NCBI RefSeq assembly: GCF_001984125.1
Contig: NZ_MTQL01000007.1
Coordinates: 248,001 to 312,000, forward strand
Direction: 5' to 3'
Source of the DNA: Leifsonia sp. ALI-44-B
GTDB taxonomy: Bacteria; Actinomycetota; Actinomycetes; Actinomycetales; Microbacteriaceae
DNA length: 64,000 nucleotides
A model generated the notes under the pieces. It was given only the letters and a program-made list of their open reading frames with translations, ran no database searches and was not told the origin of the DNA. The translations under genes were made by a program, and so were the position numbers. Position 1 is the first letter of the stretch. Each line of letters opens with the position of its first letter. Shown piece after piece: positions 51,086 to 60,249 of this stretch.

Positions 51086-52549
51086 CTAGGCGGGCTGCGC
51101 GGCGGCCGCCGCCTTAGCCGCTGCGGGCAGGGCGTCGATGATGCGCTCGAGAGCGACATCGTCGTGAGCCGCCGTGACGAACCACGCCTCGAAGACGCTG
51201 GGCGGCAGAGACACCCCCGCCTCGAGCATGGCGTGGAAGAACGGCGGATAGCGGAACGCATCCTGGGCCTGCACCTCGGCGTAGTTCGTGGCCGGCGTGT
51301 CGGAGAACAGCACGCTGAACAGGTTGCCCGCGCGCTGGATCGTGTGCGCGACGCCTTCGGCGGCGAGCGCCTGGGAGACGGCGGACTGCAAGCGCGCCGA
51401 GACCGCGTCGAGCGTGGCATAGACGTCGAGATCGGCGAGACGCAACGTGGCGAGACCCGCGGCGACGGCCACCGGGTTACCCGACAGCGTGCCCGCCTGA
51501 TAGACCGGTCCGAGCGGTGCGAGATGATCCATGACTTCGGCTCGTCCACCCAGTGCCGCTAGGGGCATGCCCCCGCCGACGACCTTGCCGAACGTGAACA
51601 GGTCGGGAGCATAGGCCGGGCCGTCGGCGAGAGACGCACCCCAGTAACCGGCCGAGCCGACGCGGAAGCCGGTGAGGACCTCGTCGACGATGAGCAGCGC
51701 ACCCGCCTCGTGCACGATCTCGGTGAGAGCGGCGTTATAACCGGGCTCGGGCGGAACGACACCCATATTGCAGGCCGCCGACTCGACGATGACGGCGGCG
51801 ATGCGGTCGCCGTGGGTCGCGAAGGCCGTGCGCACGGCATCGAGATCGTTGTAGGGCAGCACGAGGGTCTGCGCGGCGATCGGCGCCGGGACGCCCGCCG
51901 AACCGGGCATGGCCAGCGTCGCCAGACCAGAGCCGGCCTCGGCCAGAAGGCCGTCGGAGTGCCCGTGGTAATGCCCCGAGAACTTGATGAGCAGGTCGCG
52001 ACCCGTGAAGCCACGGGCCAGGCGGATGGCCGTCATGGTGGCCTCGGTGCCCGTCGACACGAGCCGCACCTTCTCGACCGGCGCCAGCACACCGTCCGCC
52101 GATTCGGCGGTCATGCGCTCGCGGATCAGCTCGGCGAGCTCGGTTTCGGACGGGGTCGTGGCGCCGAACGAAAGCCCGCGGGCGGCAGCGTCTTGCACCG
52201 CGCGAACGACGTCGGGGTGCGCGTGGCCCAGGATGGCGGGGCCCCACGACGCGACCAGGTCGACGTACTCGTGGCCGTCGGCATCCGTGACGTAGGCACC
52301 GTGGGCTTCGACGAGGAAACGGGGCGTTCCGCCGACCGATCCATACGCGCGCACGGGCGAGTTCACGCCGCCCGGGATGGAGTGTTTGGCGCGTTCGAAC
52401 AATTCGGCGTTGTGCTGCACGGGGGCTCCTGTCGAGGATGATTCGGGGATGCTGCCGGTCACGCCGTCTGCGGCCCGGTTATCGCCGGCACCGTTATCGT
52501 CGGCGCGGTCGGCGGCGGCACGGCTGGCATGCGCAGAGTCGCTGCTCAT
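51086..52549 (-). CDS. hemL: Glutamate-1-semialdehyde 2,1-aminomutase
   Basis: HemL makes 5-aminolevulinate, the second step of the C5 heme pathway that starts with HemA. The 487-aa class III aminotransferase-type protein has the PLP lysine in [20 protein letters not shown]. Conserved [35 protein letters not shown] and [10 protein letters not shown] are also visible. A 45-residue Asp/Ala/Ser-rich N-terminal extension precedes the usual start [10 protein letters not shown]. The ATG overlaps the hemB stop codon (ATGA). A tail of Ala residues ends the protein. Confidence 0.95.
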   Translation of the reverse strand: MSSDSAHASRAAADRADDNGAGDNRAADGVTGSIPESSSTGAPVQHNAELFERAKHSIPGGVNSPVRAYGSVGGTPRFLVEAHGAYVTDADGHEYVDLVASWGPAILGHAHPDVVRAVQDAAARGLSFGATTPSETELAELIRERMTAESADGVLAPVEKVRLVSTGTEATMTAIRLARGFTGRDLLIKFSGHYHGHSDGLLAEAGSGLATLAMPGSAGVPAPIAAQTLVLPYNDLDAVRTAFATHGDRIAAVIVESAACNMGVVPPEPGYNAALTEIVHEAGALLIVDEVLTGFRVGSAGYWGASLADGPAYAPDLFTFGKVVGGGMPLAALGGRAEVMDHLAPLGPVYQAGTLSGNPVAVAAGLATLRLADLDVYATLDAVSARLQSAVSQALAAEGVAHTIQRAGNLFSVLFSDTPATNYAEVQAQDAFRYPPFFHAMLEAGVSLPPSVFEAWFVTAAHDDVALERIIDALPAAAKAAAAAQPA

Positions 52550-53520
52550 CGCAGCCATCCGGCGAGTTCGGTGGCCCAGTAGGTGAGAACGACGTCCGCG
52601 CCGGCACGCTTGATGCCCAGAACGGACTCTTCGATGGCGCGGCGGCGGTCGATCCATCCATTGGCCGCGGCGGCCTCGATCATGGCGTACTCGCCCGACA
52701 CCTGGTAGGCCCACACGGGGATGGTGCTCTCGGCGGCCACATCGGCCAGCACGTCGAGGTAGCTCATAGCCGGCTTCACCATGACGATGTCGGCGCCCTC
52801 GGCCTCGTCGAGGATGGCCTCGCGCATGCCCTCGCGGCGGTTGGCGGGGTCGAGCTGGTAGGTGCGGCGGTCGCCCTGCAGCTGAGAATCGACGGCCTCG
52901 CGGAACGGCCCGTAGAAGGCCGATGCGTACTTCGCCGAGTAGGCGAGGATGGCGGTGTCGGTGAAGCCCTCGGCGTCGAGCGCCTGGCGCACGACGGCGA
53001 CCTGGCCGTCCATCATGCCGCTGAGGCCCAGGATGGCCGAACCCGCGCGCGCCTGGGCCAGCGCCATCTCGACGTAGCGTTCGAGCGTCGCATCGTTGTC
53101 GACCGCACCCTTCTCGTCGAGCACACCGCAGTGGCCGTGGTCGGTGAACTCGTCGAGGCACAGGTCGGTCTGCACCACGATGTCCGAGCCGAACTCGTCG
53201 ACCAGCACGCGCGTGGCGCGATTGAGGATGCCGTCGGGGTCACTCGCCTGCGAGCCCACCGCGTCGCGCACCTCGGGCACGCCGAACAGCATGACGCCGC
53301 CGACACCGGCGGCGACCGCATCCGCCGTGGCACGTCGCAGCGAATCCATCGAATGCTGCATCACACCCGGCATCGAACCGAGCGGCACGGCCTCGTCGAG
53401 ACCCTCGCGGATGAAGAGCGGCAACACCAACTCGTTCGGGTGCAGGCGCAGCTCGGTGGTGAGCCGGCGCATAGCCGGTGTGCTGCGAAGACGACGGGGA
53501 CGAATGCTCGGAAAACTCAC
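52546..53520 (-). CDS. hemB: Porphobilinogen synthase (delta-aminolevulinate dehydratase)
   Basis: HemB condenses two 5-aminolevulinates. The 324-aa enzyme has both Schiff-base lysines, in [19 protein letters not shown] and [16 protein letters not shown]. The metal region reads [18 protein letters not shown], where most Cys ligands of zinc-type enzymes are Asp, so it is probably Mg-dependent. It starts with GTG. AGCCTA on the plus strand (TAGGCT, minus) lies 6 nt upstream, giving it an own promoter after hemD, and it is coupled to hemL. Confidence 0.94.
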   Translation of the reverse strand: MSFPSIRPRRLRSTPAMRRLTTELRLHPNELVLPLFIREGLDEAVPLGSMPGVMQHSMDSLRRATADAVAAGVGGVMLFGVPEVRDAVGSQASDPDGILNRATRVLVDEFGSDIVVQTDLCLDEFTDHGHCGVLDEKGAVDNDATLERYVEMALAQARAGSAILGLSGMMDGQVAVVRQALDAEGFTDTAILAYSAKYASAFYGPFREAVDSQLQGDRRTYQLDPANRREGMREAILDEAEGADIVMVKPAMSYLDVLADVAAESTIPVWAYQVSGEYAMIEAAAANGWIDRRRAIEESVLGIKRAGADVVLTYWATELAGWLR

Positions 53521-53526
53521 CCCTCA

Positions 53527-53532
53527 AGCCTA
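53527..53532 (-). promoter_or_regulatory. -10 box of leaderless hemB promoter
   Basis: TAGGCT on the minus strand ends 6 nt before the GTG of hemB, in the gap of 77 bp after hemD. Confidence 0.55.
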
Positions 53533-53597
53533 CGCGCGAAGGCTGAGAGCGGATGCTCGGGCGGCGTCTTTCCGCTCAGCGCTGAACGCGCTCGGGA

Positions 53598-54395
53598 TCA
53601 GTTGCCGTGACCGTCGGTGGCTACGGGATGCCCGTCGGTGACCGCACGCACGACGGCGTCGAGCAAGGCCGTCACGGTCTGCTCGCGCGACACGACGTGC
53701 ACGGTCAGCCCGGCCGCCTCGGCATCCTTCGCCGTGCGCGGACCGATGGCAGCCACGAGCGTCGTCTCGGGAAGAGTGCCGAACTGCTCGACGACCTGAT
53801 CGGCAACGCTGCCCGAGGTCACCAGGATGGCGTTGATGCGCCCCGACGTGACGTCCTCCACGACCTTGGGCAGGGCGGGCTCGCCCACCGTGCGGTAGGC
53901 CACGACCGACTGCACGTTGTGCCCGGCCTCGATAAGCCCCTGCGTGAGGAGCGGTTTGGCGATCTCGGATCGCAACGTGAGAAAACGTCGCGGTTCTGTT
54001 TCGAGTGCTGTGAGCTCGTCGACCATGCCGCGCGCCGAGTTGTCCTTTTCGGGCACTAGGTCGACCTGGTAGCCGACGGCTTGCAGCGCCGCCGCCGTCG
54101 TCTCGCCGACGGCCGCGATCTTGGTGGATGCCGGCACCCGCACGTTCTGCGAATAGAGCACGTCCACCGTGGTGGCGCTCGTGACCGTCAGCCAGTGGAA
54201 CTCGCCGCGTTCGAGCGCACCCAACGCGGCCGTGAGAGCCTCGGGATCTTGCGTCGGAGCAAAGTTGATGAGCGGTGCCACGACGGGGGTCGCTCCGCGC
54301 ACACGCAGGTCGGCGGCGACGCCGTCGCCCCACGGTCCGCCGCGCGGAACGAGGATGCGCCAGCCCTTGAGCGGCTTCGGGTCGCCGGTGGTCAC
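53598..54395 (-). CDS. hemD: Uroporphyrinogen-III synthase
   Basis: HemD cyclises hydroxymethylbilane with inversion of ring D. The 265-aa protein is poorly conserved, as usual for HemD, but has the two-domain pattern with WRILVPRGG at the start, FHWLTVTSATTVDVL, KIAAVGETTAAALQAVGY, ILVTSGSVADQVVEQFG and VAAIGPRTAKDAEAAGL. The GTG at 54395 overlaps the hemC stop codon (GTGA), and GGAG lies upstream. Its position between hemC and hemB supports the call. Confidence 0.88.
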   Translation of the reverse strand: MTTGDPKPLKGWRILVPRGGPWGDGVAADLRVRGATPVVAPLINFAPTQDPEALTAALGALERGEFHWLTVTSATTVDVLYSQNVRVPASTKIAAVGETTAAALQAVGYQVDLVPEKDNSARGMVDELTALETEPRRFLTLRSEIAKPLLTQGLIEAGHNVQSVVAYRTVGEPALPKVVEDVTSGRINAILVTSGSVADQVVEQFGTLPETTLVAAIGPRTAKDAEAAGLTVHVVSREQTVTALLDAVVRAVTDGHPVATDGHGN

Positions 54396-55366
54396 GAGAA
54401 AGCTCCTACGGGTGCAAATGAGGCGGCGCCCGCCTCGAGAAGACGTTCGGCCACGCGGGCACCGAGCATCTCTGGTGAGAGTTGCTCGTCGATCTCCGCG
54501 TCGGCGCGTTCCGTCACCGAACGGAGTCCGTCGGTGCTGTACACGGTAGCCGATAAGAAGAGGGTTCCGTCTTGCACCACGGCCGTGGCTCCCACGGGGG
54601 CGGCGCAACCGGCCTCGAGCGTGGCGAGAACGCCGCGCTCGGCCGTGGCCGTCAGGGCGGCGTCGCGATCGTTGAGGGCGCCGACCGCTGCGGCGATCTG
54701 CTCGCCGATTCCCGCGGCGTCGTCGCGGGACGCGGCTTCGAAACCGCCGCCGATATCGCTCGACCGCACCTCGAGTGCGAGCGCTCCTTGGCCCGGGGCC
54801 GTCGGCCACCGGTCGAGGTCGAACAGATCGGTGATGGCGTCGCTGCGGCCGATGCGATCGAGGCCCGCGGCCGCGAGCACGATGGCGTCGAGGTCGTCGG
54901 GGTTGACGCGGGCCAGACGCGAGTCGATGTTGCCGCGGATGTCGACGATCTGCAGATCGGGGCGTGCGGCCAACAGCTGGGCGACGCGACGGGGCGAACC
55001 CGTGCCGACCTTGGCCCCGCGGGGCAGTTCGCCGAGCGACAGGTTGTCGCGCGCGCACAGGGCGTCGCGCGCATCCGCCCGCTGCGGGATGCCGGCAACG
55101 ACGAGTCCGTCATAGGGCTGCGTCGGCAGGTCTTTCAGCGAGTGCACGAGCAGATCGCATTCATCGGCGACGAGCGCCTCGCGCAGTGCCGAAGCGAAGA
55201 CGCCCGTTCCGCCGAGTGACGAGAGTGAAGCCCGCGAGACGTCGCCGTGCGAGATCACGGTGACCAGGTCGACAGGGGTGCCGACGGCCGCCGTGATATC
55301 GCGTGCGACGTCTCCGGTTTGCGCCAGCGCAAGTGCGCTACCGCGGGTTCCGATGCGAAGGGTCAC
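54392..55366 (-). CDS. hemC: Hydroxymethylbilane synthase (porphobilinogen deaminase)
   Basis: HemC links four porphobilinogens on a covalently bound dipyrromethane. The 324-aa protein has the cofactor Cys in EAGCAAPVGA, the catalytic Asp region HSLKDLPT and VGTGSPRRVAQL, plus RGNIDSRLARV and APGQGALALEVR. It starts with GTG overlapping the cpfC stop codon. The length is typical. Confidence 0.95.
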   Translation of the reverse strand: MTLRIGTRGSALALAQTGDVARDITAAVGTPVDLVTVISHGDVSRASLSSLGGTGVFASALREALVADECDLLVHSLKDLPTQPYDGLVVAGIPQRADARDALCARDNLSLGELPRGAKVGTGSPRRVAQLLAARPDLQIVDIRGNIDSRLARVNPDDLDAIVLAAAGLDRIGRSDAITDLFDLDRWPTAPGQGALALEVRSSDIGGGFEAASRDDAAGIGEQIAAAVGALNDRDAALTATAERGVLATLEAGCAAPVGATAVVQDGTLFLSATVYSTDGLRSVTERADAEIDEQLSPEMLGARVAERLLEAGAASFAPVGAFS

Positions 55367-56580
55367 GGCACCAACCCGGCGGCCGCCGGTTTGAAGCCGA
55401 GGCGCGCGTTCTCACAGCATCCGGGGCGGCACACGTCGTACCACGGGCCGAGGGCCGTCACCGAGGGACGGCTGTCGGCGGGCACGCCGTCGCGGCGCTC
55501 CAGGACGAGGTCGATGAGGCCGGACACGTAGTCGCGGTGCACACCGGGGGTGGGAACACGGATGGCGAGCAGCGACAGCTCGTCGGCCGTCTCCATGGCC
55601 TCGTTGTCGAGGTCCCACATGACCTCCATGTGGTCGCTCACGAAGCCGAGCGGCACGATGACGACGGCCTTGCGACCGGCGGCGGGCAGCTCGCCCATGG
55701 CGTCGTTGATGTCGGGCTCGAGCCACGGCACGCTGGGCGGGCCGGAGCGCGACTGGAAGACGAGCTTCCAGGGCACGTCGACGTCGATGCCGGCCTCGCG
55801 CTTGGCGGATTCCATGACGACCTCGGCGACCGCGAGGTGCTGCGCCTGGTAGGCGCCACCCTCGCCGAAACCGCGCTCGGCAGGACCCGACTTGCGGGCG
55901 TCGGCCGAGGGGATCGAGTGCGTCGTGAAGAGCACCTCGACCTCGGTGGCCAGGTCGATGTCAGGGCGGTCGGTGGCGAGCTGACGGTAAGCATCGCGCA
56001 CACCGTCGACGAACGGCGTGACGAAACCGGGGTGGTCGAAGAACTGACGCACCTTGTCGATCTGGATCTCGCCGTGCAGATTGGTCTCTTCGAGCGCGAT
56101 CCAGAAGTCCTCGCGGTACTGGCGGCAGCTCGAGAACGAGGAGTAGGCGCTCGTGGCGATGGCGATGAGCTTGGTGAAACCGCGCTCCTTGGCCTCGAGC
56201 ACGGCGTCGCGCAGGTACGGGTCCCAGTTGCGGTTGCCCCAGAGAACAGGCAGGTCGATGCCGCGGCGCTCGAGTTCGGCCTCGAGGGCGGCCTTGAGCT
56301 CGCGGTTCTGGTCGTTGATGGGGCTCACGCCTCCGAAGTGACGGTAGTGGTGGGCCACCTCTTCGAGACGCTCCTCGGGGATGCCGCGGCCGCGCGTCAC
56401 ATTGCGCAGGAACGGGATGACGTCATCTTGCCCCTCGGGCCCACCGAACGATGCCAGCAGGATGGCGTCGTAGGCGACGGGCTCTTCGATGTGCGGTTTG
56501 CCGGTCGCCGCGGCGGGCGTGGCGTCGCGGACGAGCGGCTCTGTGGCGTCGGCCGCGCTCGTGCTGATGGTGTCGGTCAT
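55363..56580 (-). CDS. hemH: Coproporphyrin III ferrochelatase
   Basis: CpfC (HemH) inserts iron, in actinobacteria into coproporphyrin III. The 405-aa protein has YDAILLASFGGPEGQDDVIPFLRNVTRGRG, HFGGVSPINDQNREL, and FTTHSIPSADARKSGP with the catalytic His region. SRSGPPSVPWLEPDI and PLGFVSDHMEVMWDLD follow. Cys in YSSFSSCRQYRED and a C-terminal cluster VCRPGCCENAR are placed as the ligands of the [2Fe-2S] cluster known in some actinobacterial ferrochelatases. A 35-residue Thr/Ala-rich extension opens the protein. It is ATGA-coupled to chdC. Confidence 0.94.
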   Translation of the reverse strand: MTDTISTSAADATEPLVRDATPAAATGKPHIEEPVAYDAILLASFGGPEGQDDVIPFLRNVTRGRGIPEERLEEVAHHYRHFGGVSPINDQNRELKAALEAELERRGIDLPVLWGNRNWDPYLRDAVLEAKERGFTKLIAIATSAYSSFSSCRQYREDFWIALEETNLHGEIQIDKVRQFFDHPGFVTPFVDGVRDAYRQLATDRPDIDLATEVEVLFTTHSIPSADARKSGPAERGFGEGGAYQAQHLAVAEVVMESAKREAGIDVDVPWKLVFQSRSGPPSVPWLEPDINDAMGELPAAGRKAVVIVPLGFVSDHMEVMWDLDNEAMETADELSLLAIRVPTPGVHRDYVSGLIDLVLERRDGVPADSRPSVTALGPWYDVCRPGCCENARLGFKPAAAGLVP

Positions 56581-57338
56581 CGCAGTACCTCCGGTACTTC
56601 TCGGGACTCGATTCGGCGTCCCGTGAAGAACGGGACCTCTTCGCGAACGTGACGGCGCGCCTCGGTCTGGCGCAGATCGCGCATGAGGTCGACCAGGTCG
56701 ACCAGGTTGTCGGCTTCGAGCGGCAGCAGCCACTCGTAGTCGCCGAGGGCGAACGAGGCGACCGTGTTGGCCAGCACATCGCGGAACGCGGCGCCCTTTC
56801 GGCCGTGTTCCGCGAGCATGGCGCGTCGCTCTTCTTCGGGCAACAGGTACCACTCGTAGCTGCGCACGAACGGGTAGAGGCACAGCCATCCGCGTGCTTC
56901 CTTGCCGCGCAGGAAGCCGGGCACGTGGTTGCGGTTGAACTCGGCGTCGCGGTGCACCCCCATGGCGTTCCAGGTGGGCAGGAGCGGGGCGATGAGCGAG
57001 GTGCGTCGCAGCTCGCGCAGGGCGGCCTGCAACTCTTCGGCGCTGTTGCCGTGCAGCCAGACCATGAGGTCGGCGTCGGCGCGCAGCCCGGACACGTCGT
57101 AGAAGCCGCGCACGACGACGTTCTTCTCGGCCTGCTGGGCGATGAACTTGTCGAGTTGAGCGACCTGGGCGTCTTCGCTCGACGTGATGCCGAACTCGTC
57201 GGAGCCCGCGTGGGCGGTTGCGGATGCGTGGGCGTCGGTGTTTCGACGGAACACGGCCCAGAGGGTGAAACCGTCTTGGGGGCTGTGCTCGGAGGGGGTA
57301 TCAGTGGGGGTCGTCAAGGCCTCGGCCTGGTGGGTCAT
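56577..57338 (-). CDS. chdC: Coproheme decarboxylase (HemQ)
   Basis: ChdC oxidatively decarboxylates coproheme to heme b, the last step of the Gram-positive branch. The 253-aa protein has WAVFRRNT near the start, VVRGFYDVSGLRADADLMVWLHG, and the catalytic-Tyr segment YPFVRSYEWYLLPEEERR. The axial-His helix is MLAEHGRKGAAFRDVLANTVASFALGDYEWLLPLE. GAGGATAG precedes the ATG at 57338. With cpfC, cgoX and hemE it marks the coproporphyrin-dependent pathway. Confidence 0.95.
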   Translation of the reverse strand: MTHQAEALTTPTDTPSEHSPQDGFTLWAVFRRNTDAHASATAHAGSDEFGITSSEDAQVAQLDKFIAQQAEKNVVVRGFYDVSGLRADADLMVWLHGNSAEELQAALRELRRTSLIAPLLPTWNAMGVHRDAEFNRNHVPGFLRGKEARGWLCLYPFVRSYEWYLLPEEERRAMLAEHGRKGAAFRDVLANTVASFALGDYEWLLPLEADNLVDLVDLMRDLRQTEARRHVREEVPFFTGRRIESREVPEVLR

Positions 57339-57444
57339 GTCTCTATCCTCGCTCAGGTCGGCGCATACAGCAAAGCGAACGGATGCGCGACACACGGGGT
57401 TCTCAGCGTGTCGGTTCGGGCGGCTCCGAGTGGAGCCGAAACGC

Positions 57445-57482
57445 GACGACGGCCCGCCCTCGGAGAGGTGCGGGCCGTCGTC
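57445..57482 (-). terminator. Hairpin between module copy 2 and chdC
   Basis: GACGACGGCCCGC (57445-57457) and GCGGGCCGTCGTC (57470-57482) form a perfect 13-bp stem with a 12-nt loop. A further 7-bp hairpin (CGGCTCC/GGAGCCG, 57421-57438) follows on the minus strand. They probably insulate chdC from the module upstream. Confidence 0.7.
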
Positions 57483-57509
57483 GGCGGTGGTGTCAGGCGG
57501 TCGTCGTGG

Positions 57510-57758
57510 TCAGTGCTTCACGATCGAACGCACGATGGAGAAGACGCCCAGGCCGACGAGAGCAGCGGTGCCCGCCACGCCCACGCCGAGGGCGACGGGC
57601 TTGGTGCGGCTGACCTCGACGACGCGGCGCTTGGCGCGCTCGGCGGCTCGGTCGATCTGCTTCGGGACGTTGAGCTTCTCTTCGATCGCGTTGAGGGCGG
57701 CTGCGAGATCGGCGCGCGCCTGCTCAGGCTTCGGAACGCCGGATTCAGTGTTCGCCAT
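57510..57758 (-). CDS. DUF3618-like protein, module copy 2
   Basis: The 82-aa protein has the short DUF3618 pattern (KPEQARADLAAALNAIEEKLNVPKQIDRAAERAKRRV) and one C-terminal membrane helix (PVALGVGVAGTAALVGLGVFSIV). It lacks the long helical tail of copy 1 (34470-35090). It overlaps the Holin-X-like gene by 14 bp. The function is unknown. Confidence 0.75.
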   Translation of the reverse strand: MANTESGVPKPEQARADLAAALNAIEEKLNVPKQIDRAAERAKRRVVEVSRTKPVALGVGVAGTAALVGLGVFSIVRSIVKH

Positions 57759-58155
57759 ATTCGCCCAACCCCTTCACTGCGTCGACGTCTTTCTTCAGGC
57801 TCTCGCCCGTGCTGGGCTCCTGCCCCATCTTCTTGAAGAATCTGAGGCCCAGGAAGGCCAGCACCGCCGCCACGATCACGAAGAAGGCGAAGACGATGAG
57901 GGCTGCGAGCCACGGCGGCAGCACGACGGCGAGGCCGAGGATGGCCGCGGCGATGAGCACGCCCACCGCGAAGAACAGGAGGACGGCCGCCGCGACGAAG
58001 AGCCCGATGCCGATGCCGGCGAACTTGACCTTGTGCGTGAGCTGCTGCTTGAGCTGCTCGATCTCGGCCTTGATCAGGTTGGTGACGAGCTCGGGCAGCT
58101 CACCGATGAGGGTGAAGAGCGACTTGCGCGCCTCTTCTTTGGAGTCGGGTTTCAC
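57745..58155 (-). CDS. Holin-X / DUF1469-type membrane protein, module copy 2
   Basis: The 136-aa protein has the amphipathic N-terminus (KSLFTLIGELPELVTNLIKAEIEQLKQQLTHKV). Two long hydrophobic stretches (GIGIGLFVAAAVLLFFAVGVLIAAAI and AALIVFAFFVIVAAVLAFLGL) and a charged tail follow. It corresponds to the product of 34054-34473 and lies between the YtxH-like and DUF3618-like genes in the same order as copy 1. Confidence 0.78.
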   Translation of the reverse strand: MKPDSKEEARKSLFTLIGELPELVTNLIKAEIEQLKQQLTHKVKFAGIGIGLFVAAAVLLFFAVGVLIAAAILGLAVVLPPWLAALIVFAFFVIVAAVLAFLGLRFFKKMGQEPSTGESLKKDVDAVKGLGEYGEH

Positions 58156-58167
58156 GGCGAATCGTCC

Positions 58168-58560
58168 TTACTCGGTCTTGTCGGAGGAGTCTGCCGAGGT
58201 GTCGGCGGACGCAGCGGCGGTGGCCGACGCGGAGCGCTTCGTTCCCGCCTTCACCGACTTGCCGATTTCGCTCGCGGTGTCGACGGCAGCCTTCTTGGCG
58301 CTCTCGACCTTCTGCTCTTTCGACTGGTCGCTAGTGACGACGTTGACGACCTTCTTGGCGCCGCTCAACAGCACACCGGGAACCTCGCTCGCGCGGGCCT
58401 TGGCGAAGTCTTCGACCTTGCCGACCTGCTTCTGCACGGGCTTGGCGTTCCACACCTTCGCCCAGCTCGTCTGGATCTGGCGGTAACGCTCTCGGCCGGC
58501 TCGCGTGCCGAGCACGTAACCAGTGGCCAGTCCGGCGACGAAAAGTACTTTGCCTTTCAT
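58168..58560 (-). CDS. YtxH-like protein, module copy 2
   Basis: The 130-aa protein starts MKGKVLFVAGLATGYVLGTRAGRERYRQI, the YtxH signature of a short membrane helix followed by GTRAGRERY. A basic helical section and a Lys/Ala/Ser/Thr-rich tail follow. It occupies the first position of the three-gene module, corresponding to the LEA-like protein of copy 1. The module interrupts the heme genes between cgoX and chdC. Confidence 0.78.
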   Translation of the reverse strand: MKGKVLFVAGLATGYVLGTRAGRERYRQIQTSWAKVWNAKPVQKQVGKVEDFAKARASEVPGVLLSGAKKVVNVVTSDQSKEQKVESAKKAAVDTASEIGKSVKAGTKRSASATAAASADTSADSSDKTE

Positions 58561-58644
58561 GGGACTCCGTTCAGGTTGCGGTCAATTACCCCAGCGTAGC
58601 CCTGTTGCGACTGTCGCCGCCCAGGGGTTGCGCGCGTATTCGTC

Positions 58645-60249
58645 TCAGGGCATAGAGGTTTCGGCGACGACAGCGTGTCGCACTCGGGATGCGGCGGCCG
58701 CGGCATCCGGAACCACCGACGCCAGCCCCGTTCCGCTCAGCCAGGCGCCCGCCACCTCGAGTCCCTCAAAGAGTTCGACGGCCTCGCGCACCCGCTCGAC
58801 GGCCTGGCGGTGACCGATCGTCGCGACGGGAACCGTGCCGCGCCAGGGCGTTCGCGCCGCGTCGACGACCTGCTCGGCCGTGAGCGGGGTGCCGAAGAGC
58901 GTGGATGCGTCGGCGAGCGCCTGCGCGACCAGTTCGTCGTCGCTCAAAGCTGCCGTCGAATCCGTGTCGCCCTGCCGCCCGTAAGAGAGGCGGATGACGT
59001 GGCGGTGCGGGCCGTCCTCGGCGGCGCGTTCGGCCAGCCACGACCACTTGGCGTCGGAGTGCGTCATGGCCTTGGCGCGCACCGAGGAGCCCGGGGCGAC
59101 CAGGATTCCGGTGCCGCGCGGGTAGGTGTCGAGCGCGGGGGCGTCGAGCACGAGGGTTACCAGCTCGATGGGGGCTGGGCCATCCGGAACCTGGTCGAGC
59201 GCATCGCGGAGCGGCTCGGAACCCGGCAGCTCGGATAGCAGGGCGCGCGTGACGCTCTCGGGCGCCGCGAGGACGAGGAAGTCGCTGTCGAGGGTTTCGC
59301 CGTCGGCGAGGACCGTGCGCCAGCGGGGAGCCGCGAGAGAGGTGGCGTCAGCGTGGGCAAGGCGATCGGCTTCGGCAGAGCGCGCGGTATCGCCCGGACC
59401 CGAGAGCGCGGCCGACGAGGGAGACGATGTCTCGGACTGCGCGGCTTCGTCAGCCCGCAACGACTCGATCGTGGCTACACGCGCGCCCGTGCGCAACTCG
59501 CCACCCAAGGTTTCGACACTCTCTACGAGCGCCTCGACGAGGCGGTACATGCCGCCGCGCAGACCCGAGACTGCCGAACCGGGTTTGGCGTCACCGCGCA
59601 GAAGTGCGATGGCGCCCGAGAGGGAGCCGGCCCGCGTCAGTGCCTTGTTGAGGCCGGGCGCCGCGAGGTCGACCTCGAGGTCGTAGGGGCTGGCCGAGTA
59701 GACGCCGCCGGCGACGGGCCACACGAGGCGCTCGAGCACCTTGCGGCCCATGCGCTTCTCGACGAGCCGGCCAAGGTTGTGCACGCGGCCGATCGCCAGC
59801 ACGGGCATGACGCGGTCGAGGTAGGCCCGCCAGGCGCCGCCCCAGCCGAGCGCCCGGCGCACATCGTCGGCAAAAGGATTAGAGGGGATGCCGAGCACGC
59901 CGCCCTTGGGCATGGGGATGGTCAGCTCGCCGCCGGCCGCATCGGGCAGGCGCAACCACGCACCCTGGGGGTTGGGTTTCACGATCTCGTCGTGGAGTCC
60001 GAGGTCGCGCACGAGGGTCGCCACGTGACCGCCGCGCGTGGCATAGCTCTCGGCGCCGCTGTCGACGGTGAGGCCCGCGACCTGCACCTGCGCGAGGGCG
60101 CCGCCCGCGGCATCCGTGGCCTCGAGGATGGTGACGCGCACGCCGATCTTGGCGATCTCGCGCGCGGCTACGAGACCCGCGACCCCGCCGCCTACGACGA
60201 CCGCATGCAGCTCGGAGACATGGCGCTCGGGAACGTGACGCTCGCTCAT
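58645..60249 (-). CDS. hemY: Coproporphyrinogen III oxidase, HemY/CgoX type (FAD)
   Basis: CgoX oxidises coproporphyrinogen III to coproporphyrin III, the substrate of CpfC. The 534-aa flavoprotein has the FAD site VVVGGGVAGLVAAREIAKIGVRVTILEA near residue 18, then VDSGAESYATRGG and the C-terminal VAGAWLSGTGLASVVPDAAAAA. A Ser/Ala/Thr-rich insert of about 40 residues (after ATIESLRADEAAQSE, encoded near 59320-59460) is not a family feature. The ATG at 60249 overlaps the hemE stop codon (TAATG). A protoporphyrinogen role is less likely because chdC is present. Confidence 0.9.
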   Translation of the reverse strand: MSERHVPERHVSELHAVVVGGGVAGLVAAREIAKIGVRVTILEATDAAGGALAQVQVAGLTVDSGAESYATRGGHVATLVRDLGLHDEIVKPNPQGAWLRLPDAAGGELTIPMPKGGVLGIPSNPFADDVRRALGWGGAWRAYLDRVMPVLAIGRVHNLGRLVEKRMGRKVLERLVWPVAGGVYSASPYDLEVDLAAPGLNKALTRAGSLSGAIALLRGDAKPGSAVSGLRGGMYRLVEALVESVETLGGELRTGARVATIESLRADEAAQSETSSPSSAALSGPGDTARSAEADRLAHADATSLAAPRWRTVLADGETLDSDFLVLAAPESVTRALLSELPGSEPLRDALDQVPDGPAPIELVTLVLDAPALDTYPRGTGILVAPGSSVRAKAMTHSDAKWSWLAERAAEDGPHRHVIRLSYGRQGDTDSTAALSDDELVAQALADASTLFGTPLTAEQVVDAARTPWRGTVPVATIGHRQAVERVREAVELFEGLEVAGAWLSGTGLASVVPDAAAAASRVRHAVVAETSMP

